From Notolepis coatsorum (taxonomy: Eukaryota; Chordata; Actinopteri; Aulopiformes; Paralepididae): 64,000 nt of DNA. A program made the position numbers and the translations under genes. Position 1 is the stretch's first letter. Every line of letters starts with the position of its first letter. Location: the NCBI GenBank assembly GCA_963971535.1, contig OZ020598.1, positions 88,612,985-88,676,984 on the forward strand. Direction: 5' to 3'. Shown here one piece after another: positions 53,232 to 64,000 of the stretch. A model generated the notes under the pieces. That model was not told the origin of the DNA, did not search any database, and was given only the letters and a program-made list of their open reading frames with translations.

Positions 53232-53786
53232 ATGGACTTCAACAGAGTTCCATCGCCACGGATGAATTGGGACTCTCTGGACTTGCCGGGAGAATGGAAG
53301 AAGTTCAGACAGCACGCAGAGCTAATGTTTTCGGGCCCGTTAAAAAAGAAAGGAGAGGATGAACAATGTAGCTACCTGTTACTGTGGAGTGGAGAAAAAG
53401 GGAGAGACATTTTCAAGACATGGACTCTCAGTACAGAGGAAGCAAAGGTATTGAAAAGCTACTATGACAATTTCGAAGCATACGTAATTCCAAAAAGGAA
53501 CACGATTTTCGCTAGGTACAAATTCCATGAAAAAACCCAGCAACCTAGCGAGTCGTTTGAACAATTTGTCACTGCATTGAAACTGCTCGTGAAGGACTGT
53601 GCATATGCAAACAATGATGAGATGGTTAGAGACCGTATAGTGTTTGGCATACACTCAGCAAAAGTAAGAGAGAAACTTTTAAATGTCGGATCAGAGTTGT
53701 CGTTAGACAAAGCAATAGATGTAGCTAGTGCCCACGAGCTGGCACAATCTCAGATAAAAAGTTTTATTGGCACCACGAGCAGTCAA
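53232..53786 (+). CDS. Ty3/gypsy element 1 gag, N-terminal part (broken)
   Basis: ATG at 53232, MDFNRVPSPRMNWDSLDLPG. The retrotransposon gag helical domain includes SEFERFVTALKLL-like SFEQFVTALKLLVKDCAYAN and RDRIVFGIHSAKVREKLLNV. It is 185 codons before the L2 insertion at 53787 ends the frame. The product would assemble virus-like particles. Confidence 0.82.
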
Positions 53787-55324
53787 GTCAAGTCAATTTG
53801 ATTTATATAGCACATTTCCAGGCAGCGGCAGCTGGCACCAAAGTGCTTCACAGGCAAGTTGATAAAAACAAAATAATGTGATGCAAGATATAAGATTAAA
53901 AACATAATAAAGCAATGAAAGTAATAAAAACTAAATAATATGATGCAAGATATAAGATTAAAAACATAGTAAAACAATGAAAGTAATAAAAACAGGTAGG
54001 ACACAGTAAAACAAAGAGGATAGAAGGGCCAGGGGTCTAGTGGTGATTAAGTGGGGGGGAAGGCCAAGGAGAACAGGTAGGTTTTTAAAAGTGATTTAAA
54101 AGCCTGCACAGTCTGGGCGGTCCGTTCGCTGAGGGGGAGGCTGTTCCACAGTCTAGGCGCTGCGGTGGAGAAAGCTCTGTCTCCCCTAGTCTTGAGCCTA
54201 GTTCTAGGCACCACCAGTAGCAGCTGGTCAGCTGATCTGAGGGATCGGTGGGGGGTGTGGCGGTGCAGGAGTTCGGACAGATAGGGAGGAGCCGTGCCAT
54301 TTACTGATTTAAAAACATTTAGGGCTAATTTAAAATCGATCCTAAAGCGGACAGGCAGCCAGTGGCCCTACCTGCACCAGAACAGCATCCTGGAGACATT
54401 TCAGTCAGGGTTCAGGACTGGCCATAGCACAGAATCAGCCCTCCTTAAAGTGTCAAATGACCTACTCCTCGCCGCTGACAACCGTGACTGCTCTATTTTA
54501 ATGCTGCTTGACCTCAGTGCAGCCTTCGACACTGTTGATCACACCATTTTATTAGATCGTCTCCAACATGGGGTTGGTGTCAGTGACACTGCATTAGCAT
54601 GGTTTTCCTCCTATCTCACAAATAGAAGCTTTGCTGTCAACATCGCCAACTGCTCCTCCCCCTCAACCTCCCTCTCCTGTGGGGTCCCACAAGGGTCCAT
54701 CCTTGGCCCGATCCTGTTCTCCCTTTACATGCTACCCCTTGGTCCAATCATTCAGAAGCACAACATCTCTTTTCACTGTTATGCTGACGACACACAGCTT
54801 TATGTTTCCCTGAAACCCAACAACCAGTCTCTACTTAACAGTCTCATATCCTGCCTGGATGATGTTAAATGTTGGATGGCACAAAACTCTCTACAACTAA
54901 ATCAAAACAAATCCGAAATAATCCTCTTCGGTCCCCCAGACGCTGTCACCACCCTTACCAACAGCCTTGGCAACCTGTCCTCCCTGGTCAAGCCGTATGT
55001 CAAGAACCTAGGTGTCATTTTTGATCCACAATTTAAATTTGACAGACAGGTAAACTCAGTGGTAAAGGCATGTTTTTTCCAACTACGCACCATTGCCAAA
55101 CTCAAAGCCCTTCTCTCCCCTGCAGACCTTCAGAGAGTCATCCACGCCTTCATTTCATCTAGATTAGACTACTGCAACTCCCTCTATATAGGCATTAACC
55201 AGTCTTCCCTGTCCCGCTTACAACTGGTACAAAACGCTGCTGCCAGACTGTTGACCGGAACCCGCAAGAGAGACCACATCACCCCTGTCCTTGCCTCCCT
55301 TCATTGGCTCCCAGTACGCTACAG

Positions 55325-57326
55325 CAGGGGTTCCCAAACTTTTCAGGCCGGGGCCCAGAAAATAAGGCGTCAGAGAGCCGCGGCCCAATGCACATCGTCT
55401 GGCTTTTTTTTTTTTTTTTTTTTGCCAGGCGACAAAAAGCCAAATATCACTTCAATCCTATTAAGTTAGTTCAAGTTAGTTATTCATTTATATGTGCTAT
55501 TTATGAGAGGGCTAACTTGTTGCAAAATAATAATGATAATAATAATAGCCTCATTAAAATACTGAAGTATCTTAGCTTTGGCTTCATTCATCTCTATCTA
55601 AATGATCGTATAGTTTTCTATATCACCCTTCTCTCTGCATTGGTTTAGGTATTTTCAGATGTTCGGTTCAAGTGAGGGGAGACGGACAACGTGGTCAAGA
55701 TCAACGGGCGGCGGTTGTTTATTAATACCATAGCTTAGGAATCAACAAGTACATCGTCTCTTTCAATCTAATTGTCTCTTTCATGTGGCTGTTGTCGTCT
55801 CAGGTTGTCCATGGCAACAACGAGTCCTCTCTTAGTGGTTTGCGGGTCTGGTTGTTAAGGCAACCTGGCCTCCGGGTCCTCTGCGGTTTGGGAGCGCTTG
55901 TTTCGTCTACCCTCGGTGGAGTCTGGCTCCCCTGCTGCGAGGCGATCGTTTTCTGTCATCTGGTGTCAATCGCTCTCTGTCTCATCGGCTCAGCCGTAGC
56001 CGGCTTGGCGAGTCTCCCTCTGTCGGTGGAGGTTTTCAGCGCTCCAGCTGCGATGCGATCTCTGTCATCGTCTGTGTCTCCCTCTCGCTGTGTCAAGGCT
56101 CTGCTCTCGAGTTCTGTGTGTCTCTCCAGGTCCTTTCTGGTGTGTCTGTCTCCAGTCTCCAGGTTTCCTTCTGGTCTCCTCCTCCCGTCACCGGGTGTGT
56201 GTGTCTGTCCGTCGCCATCAGCCCTTTTTATCAGAGGAAGAGAGAGAGAGAGAGAGAGAGGGAGGGGGAGAGAGAGAGAGGGGGGAGAGAGAGCGAGTCC
56301 CTGCCTGCCTTATTTTGGTCCCATTCCAGCAGAAACTTGTCTGATGGTGTCCTGTGACCACATGTTTCGCTGACACAACCGTTTGGGTCTTCTGACAACG
56401 GTTTTCACAGTTTGAATCTGCTGACACTTTACTTGAGGGGATCCGTTTCACTGAATAATACATCCTCATGCTTGTGACAAAATGTTTACATAGTGTAACT
56501 AGGAACCTTTAATAGAATACTTTGTTTCCTGATTAAATCATGTGACCAATATTTGTATAGTTTTACCTTCTAGTATTCAAGAGTTTCTATTCTTTATTGT
56601 GACTAAGTTATTCTAATATTTTCTAAGAGTTTATGCCTACATGTAACCTATGAAATTGCTAAATCTTTTAGTATATCATTGCTTTGCATTGTTTTTTCAA
56701 CTAGTGGCAGTTCTCTGTGTAAGGGGAGATTTCCAAATAGCCTGTGTCACCTTTCTGACCTCTGGGTTAGTCAGCAGCAGCCGTGTTGTAACCTGAAGTT
56801 CCTTCCGTAGGGTAAATATGACCTTTTTGATCTCCACGGTTATTCTCAGTTTGTTTTAGTTCTCAACGATAGCCAAAGTGCATACCCCTCCTTTCGGCCC
56901 GTCTTACTATAGTCCTGAGGGGTCAGTTTTATTGTCTTAAGGTCAGCCATCTGTTTCTGGGGAGTCAACCTGCCTCAAGCCTAGGGTCTCAGAAATAACT
57001 TCACATGGTGTACTCTAAATGGCCCTTCTCTCAATCAGCATTTTGTCTTTCTAATCATTACCTTGTACATTTCAGTTGGCTATGTTCATGTTTTCATTTA
57101 GAAATATACGACAATACTATTGTTGCTTCGGTTGTTTTCAGCGTTTTATGTGCATAATCTGTTATTTAGTTTGAAATGTTCGTTGAAATAAGTAGATTTT
57201 TCGTTTTTGTTTATTTATTAAGTTAATATAAAACCATATAGTCACATTTTAGAATACAATAGAATAGAATTTTAGAATACAACTAGAAACACTGTCCTGG
57301 CCTGCTTCTAAGTTCAGTGGCCTGAC

Positions 57327-57358
<32 letters not shown>

Positions 57359-57452
57359 TTTTATTTTAGTTTTTTTTTAAATCATCTCGCGGCCCATCCG
57401 TGGCTGCTCGCGGCCCACCTTTGGGTCGCGACCCCGACTTTGGGAACCACTG
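55325..57452. mobile_element. hAT-like element, 2128 bp, nested in the plus L2
   Basis: The ends are CAGGGGTTCCCAAACTTTT and its inverse AAAG...GGGAACCACTG-type end. GCTACAG at 55318-55324 and 57453-57459 is the target duplication (7-8 bp). GGCCGGGGCCC and CGCGGCCCA blocks lie inside the ends. The interior has a GA microsatellite (56236-56294) and no recognised transposase. Confidence 0.82.
56236..56294. repeat. GA-rich microsatellite
   Basis: Imperfect (GA)n with GGGGA interruptions, inside the hAT-like element. Confidence 0.9.
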
Positions 57453-59467
57453 GCTACAGGATAGATTTTAAGGTTCTCCTATTTGTTTTTAAAGCCCTTA
57501 ATGGTCACACACCCTCCTACATCTCAGACCTCCTATCCCCCTATTCCAACACCAGGTCCCTCAGGTCAGCCGATCAGAGGCTCCTGACAGTCCGGAGGTC
57601 TAACCTCAAGCTAAGGGGGGGCCGTGCCTTTGCTATCGCAGCCCCTGAACTGTGGAACAGCATCCCCACCTCCATTAGGCTCGCCCCCTCGATAGATGCC
57701 TTCAAATCGAGGCTCAAAACCCACTTCTACCTACTAGCCTTTCCCGTTCACTGACTCATGCCCTGTTTTTCTATGTGTTTGCCTGTGTGCCCTCCCATAA
57801 AACGGAGTGTGATTGTTGTCTATATGTATCTTGTGTATTTACCCTCTGTACAGCACTTTGGTTGACACGCGTCATGTGAAATGTGCTTTATAAATAAATT
57901 TGATTGATTGATTGATTGAGTGGAGCGAGGCCAAAACTGGGCTGATATGTTCATGTTTTTTTGTTTTGGTGAGGAGGCGCGCGGCTGCGTTCTGCACCAG
58001 TTGTAGGCGGCGAAGCAAGGATTTGTCGATGCCCGTGTAAAGGGCATTGCAGTAGTCGAGGCGAGTGGTGACAAAGGCATGTATCACCGTCTCTAGGTTA
58101 CTTTGGGAGAGGTATGCCTTTGTCTTCTCCAGGAGTCTAAGGTGGTAAAAACTGTTTTTGACTACGGCGCTGACCTGTTTGTCAAATTTAAAATTGCTGT
58201 CGAAGATGACCCCGAGGTTCCTGACAGAGGTGGAGAGGTTTGGACCCAGGGGACCAAGTGCGTCAATGAGGGGGGTCGGGGGGGCACTATTAAAAACAAT
58301 GACCTCGGTTTTCCCTTAATTTAATGTCAGGGAGTTTTCAGACATCCAGCACTTGATTTCTGCCAGGCAGTCAAGTAGTGGTGTTATTGATGTTTTCCCT
58401 TGGGTGGGTTTTAAGGGGAGGTAGACCTGCACGTCATCAGCGAAGCAATGGAATAAGATGTTATGTTTTGCCAAGATCTGGCCTAGGGGGAGTATATATA
58501 GGAGGAAGAGAGTGGGACCCAATATCGAGCCTTGGGGCACCCCGCAGGTGAGGGGGGCCACAGAGGAAGTGAAGTCACCAAGTTGGACAGAGAAGGTCCT
58601 ATTACTTAAGTAGGACCGGAACCAGTCTAAGACGGGGCCCCTAAGGCCTACGTAATGCTCGAGGCGAGCTAAGAGGATGTGGTGATCTACCGTATCAAAG
58701 GCGGCTGTGAGGTCAAGGAGTAGTAGTAGGGATGAGTTACCTGCATCAGCAGCTGAAATCAGGTCGTTTAAGACACGGAGGAGGGCCGTTTCAGTGCTGT
58801 GTCGTGGTTTAAAGCCAGATTGGAATTTATCATGGATGTTGTTGTGTTCAAGGAATGATTGTAGCTGTATGTAGACTATGCGCTCCAGGATTTTTGATAA
58901 AAATGGTAATTGTGAGATGGGTCTAAAATTGGCAAAGACAGAGGGATCGAGGTTGGGCTTCTTTATCCGGGGCTGGACCACAGCATGCTTGAAGGCAGCC
59001 GGGACACATCCAGTGCTGAGGCAGGCGTTTAGTAGAGGTAATAATGCGAGGAGGACAGGGTCAGGTACTTCCTTTAGGATGTGCGAGGGGAGTGCGTCTG
59101 AGGGGGGATTTGTTGGTTGCAGGTGTTTAATGGCATCAGAAAGGGAGGAGAGGGAGACCGGGGCAAACTGGTCAAAAACAGCAGGCAGTCACAGTGGGTG
59201 GGGGGGGGCAAGGGGGGCAGGGGGGAGAGAGATCTAAGGGCAGAGACTTTGCTGATGAAAAAGTGTTGGAAGCCTTCACATAGAGCTAATGAAGGTACGA
59301 CAGAGGGAGTGGCACAGGGGTTGATGAGGGAGTTTAGGACTTTGAACAAGGCCTGGGGTTTATTTGAATTTGTTGTGACTAGGTTAGAAATGTAAGTTGT
59401 TTTTGCAATTTTGACAGCCGTTTGGTAGATGGACAGAGCGCTGTGTAGGATTTGGAAGGAGACATGC

Positions 59468-60962
59468 AACAGTGCGCAAGAGCAGCTTGTGCACGAGGTG
59501 CACAGACATGAGCAGAAGAATGCCGCTCAGAGGTATCGCCCCAGAACAGAGTGGACAGAGAGAGCTCACAGAGCAAGTGACACAGACACACGAAGGAACT
59601 GTGAATACTGTGGGAACAGAGCACACAAGGAAGGAGAGAACTGTTCGGCAAGAGGAAAACAATGCACGAAATGCGGAAGATGGAACCACTTTGCTAAAGT
59701 TAGCAGGGCAGGTAGCTTCCAGAAAAAGTCAGTGCATGAGGTGAGCATGCGCCCTGAGTCAGGCGAAGAGTCAGACGAACTATATGTAGACACCGTAACA
59801 GACAGACGGTTTGCTGAAACAGAACAAGCTTTTGCAGACATACAAATAGGAAAACAGGGCACAGAGCTTAAATTTAAACTAGACACAGGTGCACAGGTAA
59901 ATGTAATTCCCTTGAGAGAGTATCACAGCTTGCAAGATAAATGCAAAATCCAGCCTACTTCATGCAGACTGACAGGATATGGTGGAGAGAAGCTCGCAGT
60001 AAAGGGCACATGCACATTGAATTGTAAATACAAAGAGTGTGACATGTTATTGGACTTTTACATTGTAGACACTCAGGCACCCCCAGTTCTAGGCTTACAA
60101 GCATGCCTGAATATTGACCTTATTAAACTAGTGTTGTCAGTCACTGCATACACAGACAAACAAACCATCATGGAAGAATATCACGATGTGTTTAAAGGAA
60201 TTGGACTGTTCCCGGGAGAGTGTCACATCCATATAAACCCAGATGCCACGCCAGTGGTCTGCCCACTGAGAAGGACACCGATCGCCCTGCGCAGCCGCCT
60301 GAAAAAGGAGCTACAACATATGGAAGACACACAGATCATCACCAAGGTCATTGAACCAACGGAGTGGGTCAGTGCACTAGTCATCGTTGAGAAACCACAC
60401 ACAGGCAAGGTCAGAATATGCTTGGACCCAAGGGAGATAAACAAGGCTATCAAGCGCCCGCATTACCCTTTGCCAACACTAGAGGACATCACACCCAGAC
60501 TAATAGGTGCACGCTATTTCAGCGTACTGGATGCAAGATCAGGATACTGGTCCATCAAGCTCTCTCAAGAATCATCAAAGCTGACGACATTCAACACACC
60601 ATTCGGACGGTACAGGTTCCTACGCTTACCGTTTGGACTCGCCTCTGCTCAGGATGAATTCCAACTGAAAATCTACGAGACATACAAGGGTTTAAACGGA
60701 GTAGCAGCTATAGTAGACGACATCCTCGTCTATGGCGCAACCAGAAAGGAGCACAACAAGAATCTCCATGCAATGCTAGAGAGATCACGGGAAAGAGGCG
60801 TCCGGCTCAATGCAGACAAATGCACCATCGGAGCATTTGTGTCAGGGCTGAGTTACTTCGGGCACGTTCTTTCAGCTGACGGCGTGAAGCCGGACCCAGG
60901 CAAAATAGCTGCCATCAAGGAGATGGAGGCGCCAAAGAGCCGTGCAGAGCTGGAGACCGTGC
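59468..60962 (+). CDS. Ty3/gypsy element 1 nucleocapsid, protease and RT (3'-truncated)
   Basis: The zinc knuckles are CEYCGNRAHKEGENC and CTKCGRWNHFAKV (the second lacks the final Cys). The protease motif is KLDTGAQVNVIPL. The RT has LVIVEKPHTGKVRICLDPRE, YFSVLDARSGYWSIKLS, FGRYRFLRLPFGLASAQDEF and the intact box VDDILVYG. The frame is lost at AELETVL, where it meets the LTR of element 2. RNase H and integrase are absent from this segment and may resume beyond the right edge. Confidence 0.85.
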
Positions 60963-61493
60963 TGTCGTATTCGATTTATATAGAATAATCTTCAGGACGA
61001 AGAGATAGCTTTTATATATTTATTCAAAGGTAAGTATCGTTCAGCATGAGTGTAACTCCATTCACGGCTGGCAGCCAACTGACTGTCAGGACCCCTGGTC
61101 AGGTATACATAATAGCAAGGTGCGCCTGGAAATTAAGAAGGGTTGTGCAATACTCTGTAAGAGTTTCTTTGTAAACAATAACAAGTGTGTTACCTGTGTC
61201 AGGACCAGGCAATGTAAACAGGTAGGATTAATATGTTAAACATAAAGATTCATGTATCAAGGTATTACAGTTCGTATTGTGTGCCCTCTTATTCTGGATA
61301 GTCTGCTTTAATATTTGAATACTTCAGCTGTGAATAAGGTATGTATTCATGGCTTATTTGGTCGTGTCTCAACACTCTTACCATATGCAGTTCTTATTTG
61401 TAGAAGTAGCTTGCTAACAAAATGGGAATATATCGACAATTAAGCAAGGTAAGTAGGTCATAGATTCAACACATATAGTAAGTCATCATTTCA
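60963..61493 (-). repeat. Candidate 3' LTR of gypsy element 2 (531 bp)
   Basis: On the minus strand it runs from TGAAATGATGACTTAC to TCGAATACGACA, with TG...CA ends. It is preceded by a purine tract (about 20 A then GGC) that would be the polypurine tract. The partner LTR lies outside the window, so the limits are inferred. Confidence 0.65.
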
Positions 61494-61572
61494 GCCTTTT
61501 TTTTTTTTTTTTTTTTCTCAATGGGGCAAATTGTGTTATAATAGGGCAGCGATCCGCCTGCACCCTGTACAT

Positions 61573-63999
61573 TTATAGGTCTAAAATGTCCCGAGGCTTC
61601 ACTGCTCGGCCGGATCTGGTGTAGTATGAAGCTGAGTTCTCTTCTGAGTCCTCTGACAGTTCAGGGTCGTTGGTCTCCGGCGGTTGATCGACGCACTCTG
61701 GACTTGGCATACCGTCGCTGTCCTGGAAGTGTTCCTCTTTTGTGTCCCTCAGGTGCCTGCGGTTGCGGCGGTATTCGCGTCCATCTTGGGTGCGAACGTG
61801 GTATGACCGCGCAGTGTCGGCTGGTTGTATGACTACTGCTGGCCTCCAGCGTCCAAGTTCTTGTAGCCTGACAGATTCACCACACTGTAGTGGGGGCAGC
61901 GGTCTAGCTGACCTGTCATAGTATTTCTTCTGGTGCTTTTGTCTCTGCACTCGCTTGTCATGTCCATCTTTTTGGCTTACTACCCCTGGCCGCAGCTGTT
62001 GGTTGGTGCTCGGGAGGGTTGAGCGTAGCCTGCGGCTCATCAACAGCTGTGCCGGCGATTTGAAGTTGTCGACTGGGGTGTTACGATATTCCAGGAGGCT
62101 TAGGTACGGGTCTCTTCCGTCTGCCTTAGCCTTGTCCATGAGTGATTTTGCCGTCTTCACGGTTCTCTCCGCTAGTCCGTTGCTTTGCGGATAGTGTGGG
62201 CTTGACGTGACGTGTGTAAACTCCCACGACTTGGCGAATGCCTCGAACTCTTTAGACTTGTATTGTGGTCCGTTGTCTGAGACTATGGTCTCTGGGACGC
62301 CATGCCTGGCACAGGCTGCCTTTAGCTTGTGGACAACAGCTGCCGATGTGGTGCTGTGAAGTCTGTCTAGTTCGAAGAATCTGCTGTAGTAGTCGACGGT
62401 CACAACATAGTCCTGGTTGTTCCAGTTAAAGAGATCTGTCCCTACAACCTGCCAGGGGCGGTCTGGGATACGATGAGGCATCATGGGCTCCTTGGTGTTT
62501 GATGGGCGGCGCTCTTGGCATATTGAGCACTTCTCCACGACTTGCTCTATATGTCTACCCATTCCAGGCCAGAACATGATGTCTCGTGCTCTCAGTTTGC
62601 ATTTTTCCATTCCCATGTGGCCTGCATGGATCTTGATCAGCATCTCTCCTCTGAGGCTGGTAGGGATGACTATTTTCTCCCCTTTGAAAATTATTCCATT
62701 CGTTTTGGATAGTTCATCTCTGTGATTCCAGTATTCGGTGATGTTCTGGGGGCATTGTTTTCTTTCCTCAGGCCATCCCTCCAGGATAGCCTGGCTGAGC
62801 AGCTTTAGCTGTGTGTCATTGTCTGTTGTTTCTCTGATCTCCTGTAGCCTGTCGTCGTGTACAGGTAAGCTGTTGTATACCATGTGTACCTGAAGGTCCA
62901 TCCCTTCACTGAGACCGTCGTCGTGAGAGGTGAGTGATTTCCTGGACAGCGTGTCGGCTACTGGGATGTCTTTCCCAGGGCGGTGCACGATCGTGAAGTT
63001 GTACTTGTGTAGTTGTAGTATCATCCTCTGTAACCGCGGTGGGGCTGCGGCGATCGGCTTCTTCATGATCGACTCCAGGGGCTTGTGGTCAGATTGCACC
63101 ATAACATGGCGACCGTAGGCATATTGGTGGAAACGTTTGAATCCATAAAGGACTGCGTACATCTCCTTTTCGATTTGTGCGTAGTTGACCTCGCTGTCCG
63201 TGAGTGATCTGGATGCGTAGCTAATGGGCCTTCCTTCCTGCATCAGCACAGCACCCAGACCATACTTTGATGCGTCCACTTGTAAGCTGAGCTCCTTATC
63301 TGGGTCAAAGTAGATGAGGACTGGCCCAGGTTCACTGGTAAGTATGTCTTTCATCTTTTGGAATGCAGCGTCGTGCTGCGCGTCCCACAGGAACTCATTC
63401 GATTGTTTAAGCAGCTGTCTCATGGGTGCGTTGATCTCGGAGAGGCTCGGGGCGAATTTCGCCAGATAGTTGACCATGCCTAGCACGGTCTCCAGTTCTG
63501 CACGGCTCTTTGGCGCCTCCATCTCCTTGATGGCAGCTATCTTGCCTGGGTCAGGCTTCATGCCGTCAGCTGAAAGGATGTGCCCGAAGTAGCTCACTTC
63601 GATGGCTCCGATGGTGCACTTGTCTGCGTTGAGCCGAACGCCTCTCTCCCGTGATCTCACCATCATTGCATGTAGGTTCTTATCGTGTTCCTCTCTGGTC
63701 GCGCCATATACAAGGATGTCGTCTACTATAGCTGCTACTCCGTTCAGTCCCTCGTATGTCTCGTCGATTTTTCGTTGGAACTCGTCCTGGGCAGAAGCGA
63801 GCCCAAATGGTAATCGTAGGAATCTGTATCGTCCAAACGGTGTGTTGAACGTCGTCAGCTTCGATGATTCTGTGGAGAGCTTGATGGACCAGTATCCCGA
63901 CCTTGCATCCAGTACGCTGAAATAGCGTGCGCCTGTTAGTCTGGGTGTGATGTCCTCTAGTGTCGGCAGAGGGTAGTGCGGGCGCTTGATAGCCTTGTT
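61573..63999 (-). CDS. Ty3/gypsy element 2 pol: RT (part), RNase H, integrase; open across the window edge
   Basis: About 808 codons without a stop. The RT is from the LEDITPRL region through YFSVLDARSGYWSIKLS and the intact VDDILVYG box. The RNase H start is LQVDASKYGLGAVLM. The integrase zinc-binding domain is HAGHMGMEKC...CSIC, and the catalytic triad positions are visible in VGTDLF, VSDNGPQ and LAERTV. An SH3-like C-terminal region follows, and the frame ends RDILDL. All motifs expected for activity are present in this part, so the copy looks young. The gag half is outside the window. Confidence 0.88.
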   Translation of the reverse strand, partial: NKAIKRPHYPLPTLEDITPRLTGARYFSVLDARSGYWSIKLSTESSKLTTFNTPFGRYRFLRLPFGLASAQDEFQRKIDETYEGLNGVAAIVDDILVYGATREEHDKNLHAMMVRSRERGVRLNADKCTIGAIEVSYFGHILSADGMKPDPGKIAAIKEMEAPKSRAELETVLGMVNYLAKFAPSLSEINAPMRQLLKQSNEFLWDAQHDAAFQKMKDILTSEPGPVLIYFDPDKELSLQVDASKYGLGAVLMQEGRPISYASRSLTDSEVNYAQIEKEMYAVLYGFKRFHQYAYGRHVMVQSDHKPLESIMKKPIAAAPPRLQRMILQLHKYNFTIVHRPGKDIPVADTLSRKSLTSHDDGLSEGMDLQVHMVYNSLPVHDDRLQEIRETTDNDTQLKLLSQAILEGWPEERKQCPQNITEYWNHRDELSKTNGIIFKGEKIVIPTSLRGEMLIKIHAGHMGMEKCKLRARDIMFWPGMGRHIEQVVEKCSICQERRPSNTKEPMMPHRIPDRPWQVVGTDLFNWNNQDYVVTVDYYSRFFELDRLHSTTSAAVVHKLKAACARHGVPETIVSDNGPQYKSKEFEAFAKSWEFTHVTSSPHYPQSNGLAERTVKTAKSLMDKAKADGRDPYLSLLEYRNTPVDNFKSPAQLLMSRRLRSTLPSTNQQLRPGVVSQKDGHDKRVQRQKHQKKYYDRSARPLPPLQCGESVRLQELGRWRPAVVIQPADTARSYHVRTQDGREYRRNRRHLRDTKEEHFQDSDGMPSPECVDQPPETNDPELSEDSEENSASYYTRSGRAVKPRDILDL

Positions 64000-64000
64000 T

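Larger units (their letters stand above)
54366..57918 (+). mobile_element. L2-type LINE, plus strand, nested in the minus L2 and split by a hAT-like element
   Basis: Coding from about 54372 ([20 protein letters not shown]) through [40 protein letters not shown] and the intact YADD to LHWLPVRY at 55320. It resumes at 57453 (RIDFKVLLFVFKALNGHTPS) and ends LLAFPVH. The 3' UTR terminates in TTTGATTGATTGATTGATTG. The target duplication AGTGG lies at 54361-54365 and 57919-57923. No stop interrupts the visible coding sequence apart from the insertion. Confidence 0.85.
53787..59467 (-). mobile_element. L2-type LINE, minus strand, inserted in gypsy 1 gag and itself split
   Basis: The 3' end is at 53787 with a TTGACTTGACT tail. 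Post-RT coding sequence (53787-54365) continues at 57919-59467. RT motifs in 58316-58981 include [56 protein letters not shown] and an intact FADD. It is truncated near 59467. A GAGCAG pair at 53781-53786 and about 59479-59484 may be its target duplication. Confidence 0.82.
53205..60962 (+). mobile_element. Ty3/gypsy element 1, plus strand, interrupted and truncated
   Basis: Gag (53232-53786), the nucleocapsid-protease-RT segment (59468-60962) and nothing beyond. A 5.7-kb stack of LINEs and a hAT-like element separates the two parts. The pol frame stops at the first residues after the RT thumb, where the LTR of gypsy element 2 begins. The 5' LTR is not seen: the Rex1-like LINE adjoins the leader. 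Confidence 0.85.
60963..64000 (-). mobile_element. Ty3/gypsy element 2, minus strand, continues past the right edge
   Basis: The 3' LTR is at 60963-61493, a T-rich (A-rich on minus) tract lies at 61497-61516, and a long pol frame runs from 61573 to the edge. It is inserted head-on into element 1 at its RT/RNase H junction. Protein sequence is close to element 1 over the shared RT end (for example SRERGVRLNADKCTIGA), so the two are the same family. Confidence 0.85.

Overview
This window is eukaryotic and almost certainly from a teleost fish. It carries two spliced vertebrate housekeeping genes with GT-AG introns. Around and inside them are fish-type repeats: L2 and Rex1-like LINEs, tRNA-headed SINEs, hAT and piggyBac-like MITEs, a BEL/Pao element and Ty3/gypsy elements. 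I cannot name the species from sequence alone.

Host genes. NCBP1 (CBP80, nuclear cap-binding subunit 1) lies on the minus strand. Its first seven coding exons sit between 7661 and 15033, all in consistent splice phase, and encode the N-terminal NLS and the start of the first MIF4G domain (227 codons). The remaining exons lie beyond the left edge, so intron 7 exceeds 7.6 kb. TSTD2 (rhodanese/TrhO-like) lies on the plus strand and appears complete: nine coding exons from 20708 to 41712, 477 codons plus stop, all phases consistent. The two genes are divergent neighbours, as in other vertebrates.

Layout. 1-7.6 kb is NCBP1 intron 7 filled with MITEs and a SINE that has itself been hit three times. 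7.6-15.0 kb holds NCBP1 exons with MITEs and a LINE in the introns. 15.29-20.34 kb is a 5.06-kb element with perfect 239-bp terminal inverted repeats, inserted between the NCBP1 and TSTD2 promoters. It carries a spliced gene for a transposase remnant joined to a C48 (Ulp1-like) cysteine peptidase, with a phase-preserving duplicated exon. 20.7-41.7 kb is TSTD2, including a BEL/Pao retrotransposon (29.75-37.74 kb) inserted in a tandem array made of copies of the exon-8 splice acceptor. 41.8-51.7 kb is repeats with one CpG-rich patch near 50.1 kb. 51.8-64.0 kb is a nest of a Rex1-like LINE, two Ty3/gypsy elements in opposite orientation, two L2 LINEs and a hAT-like element.

The main points of interest are the TIR element with its peptidase gene that separates a divergent promoter, the splice-acceptor minisatellite, and an unusually legible series of nested insertions whose 8-bp, TTAA or 5-bp target duplications can be read exactly.
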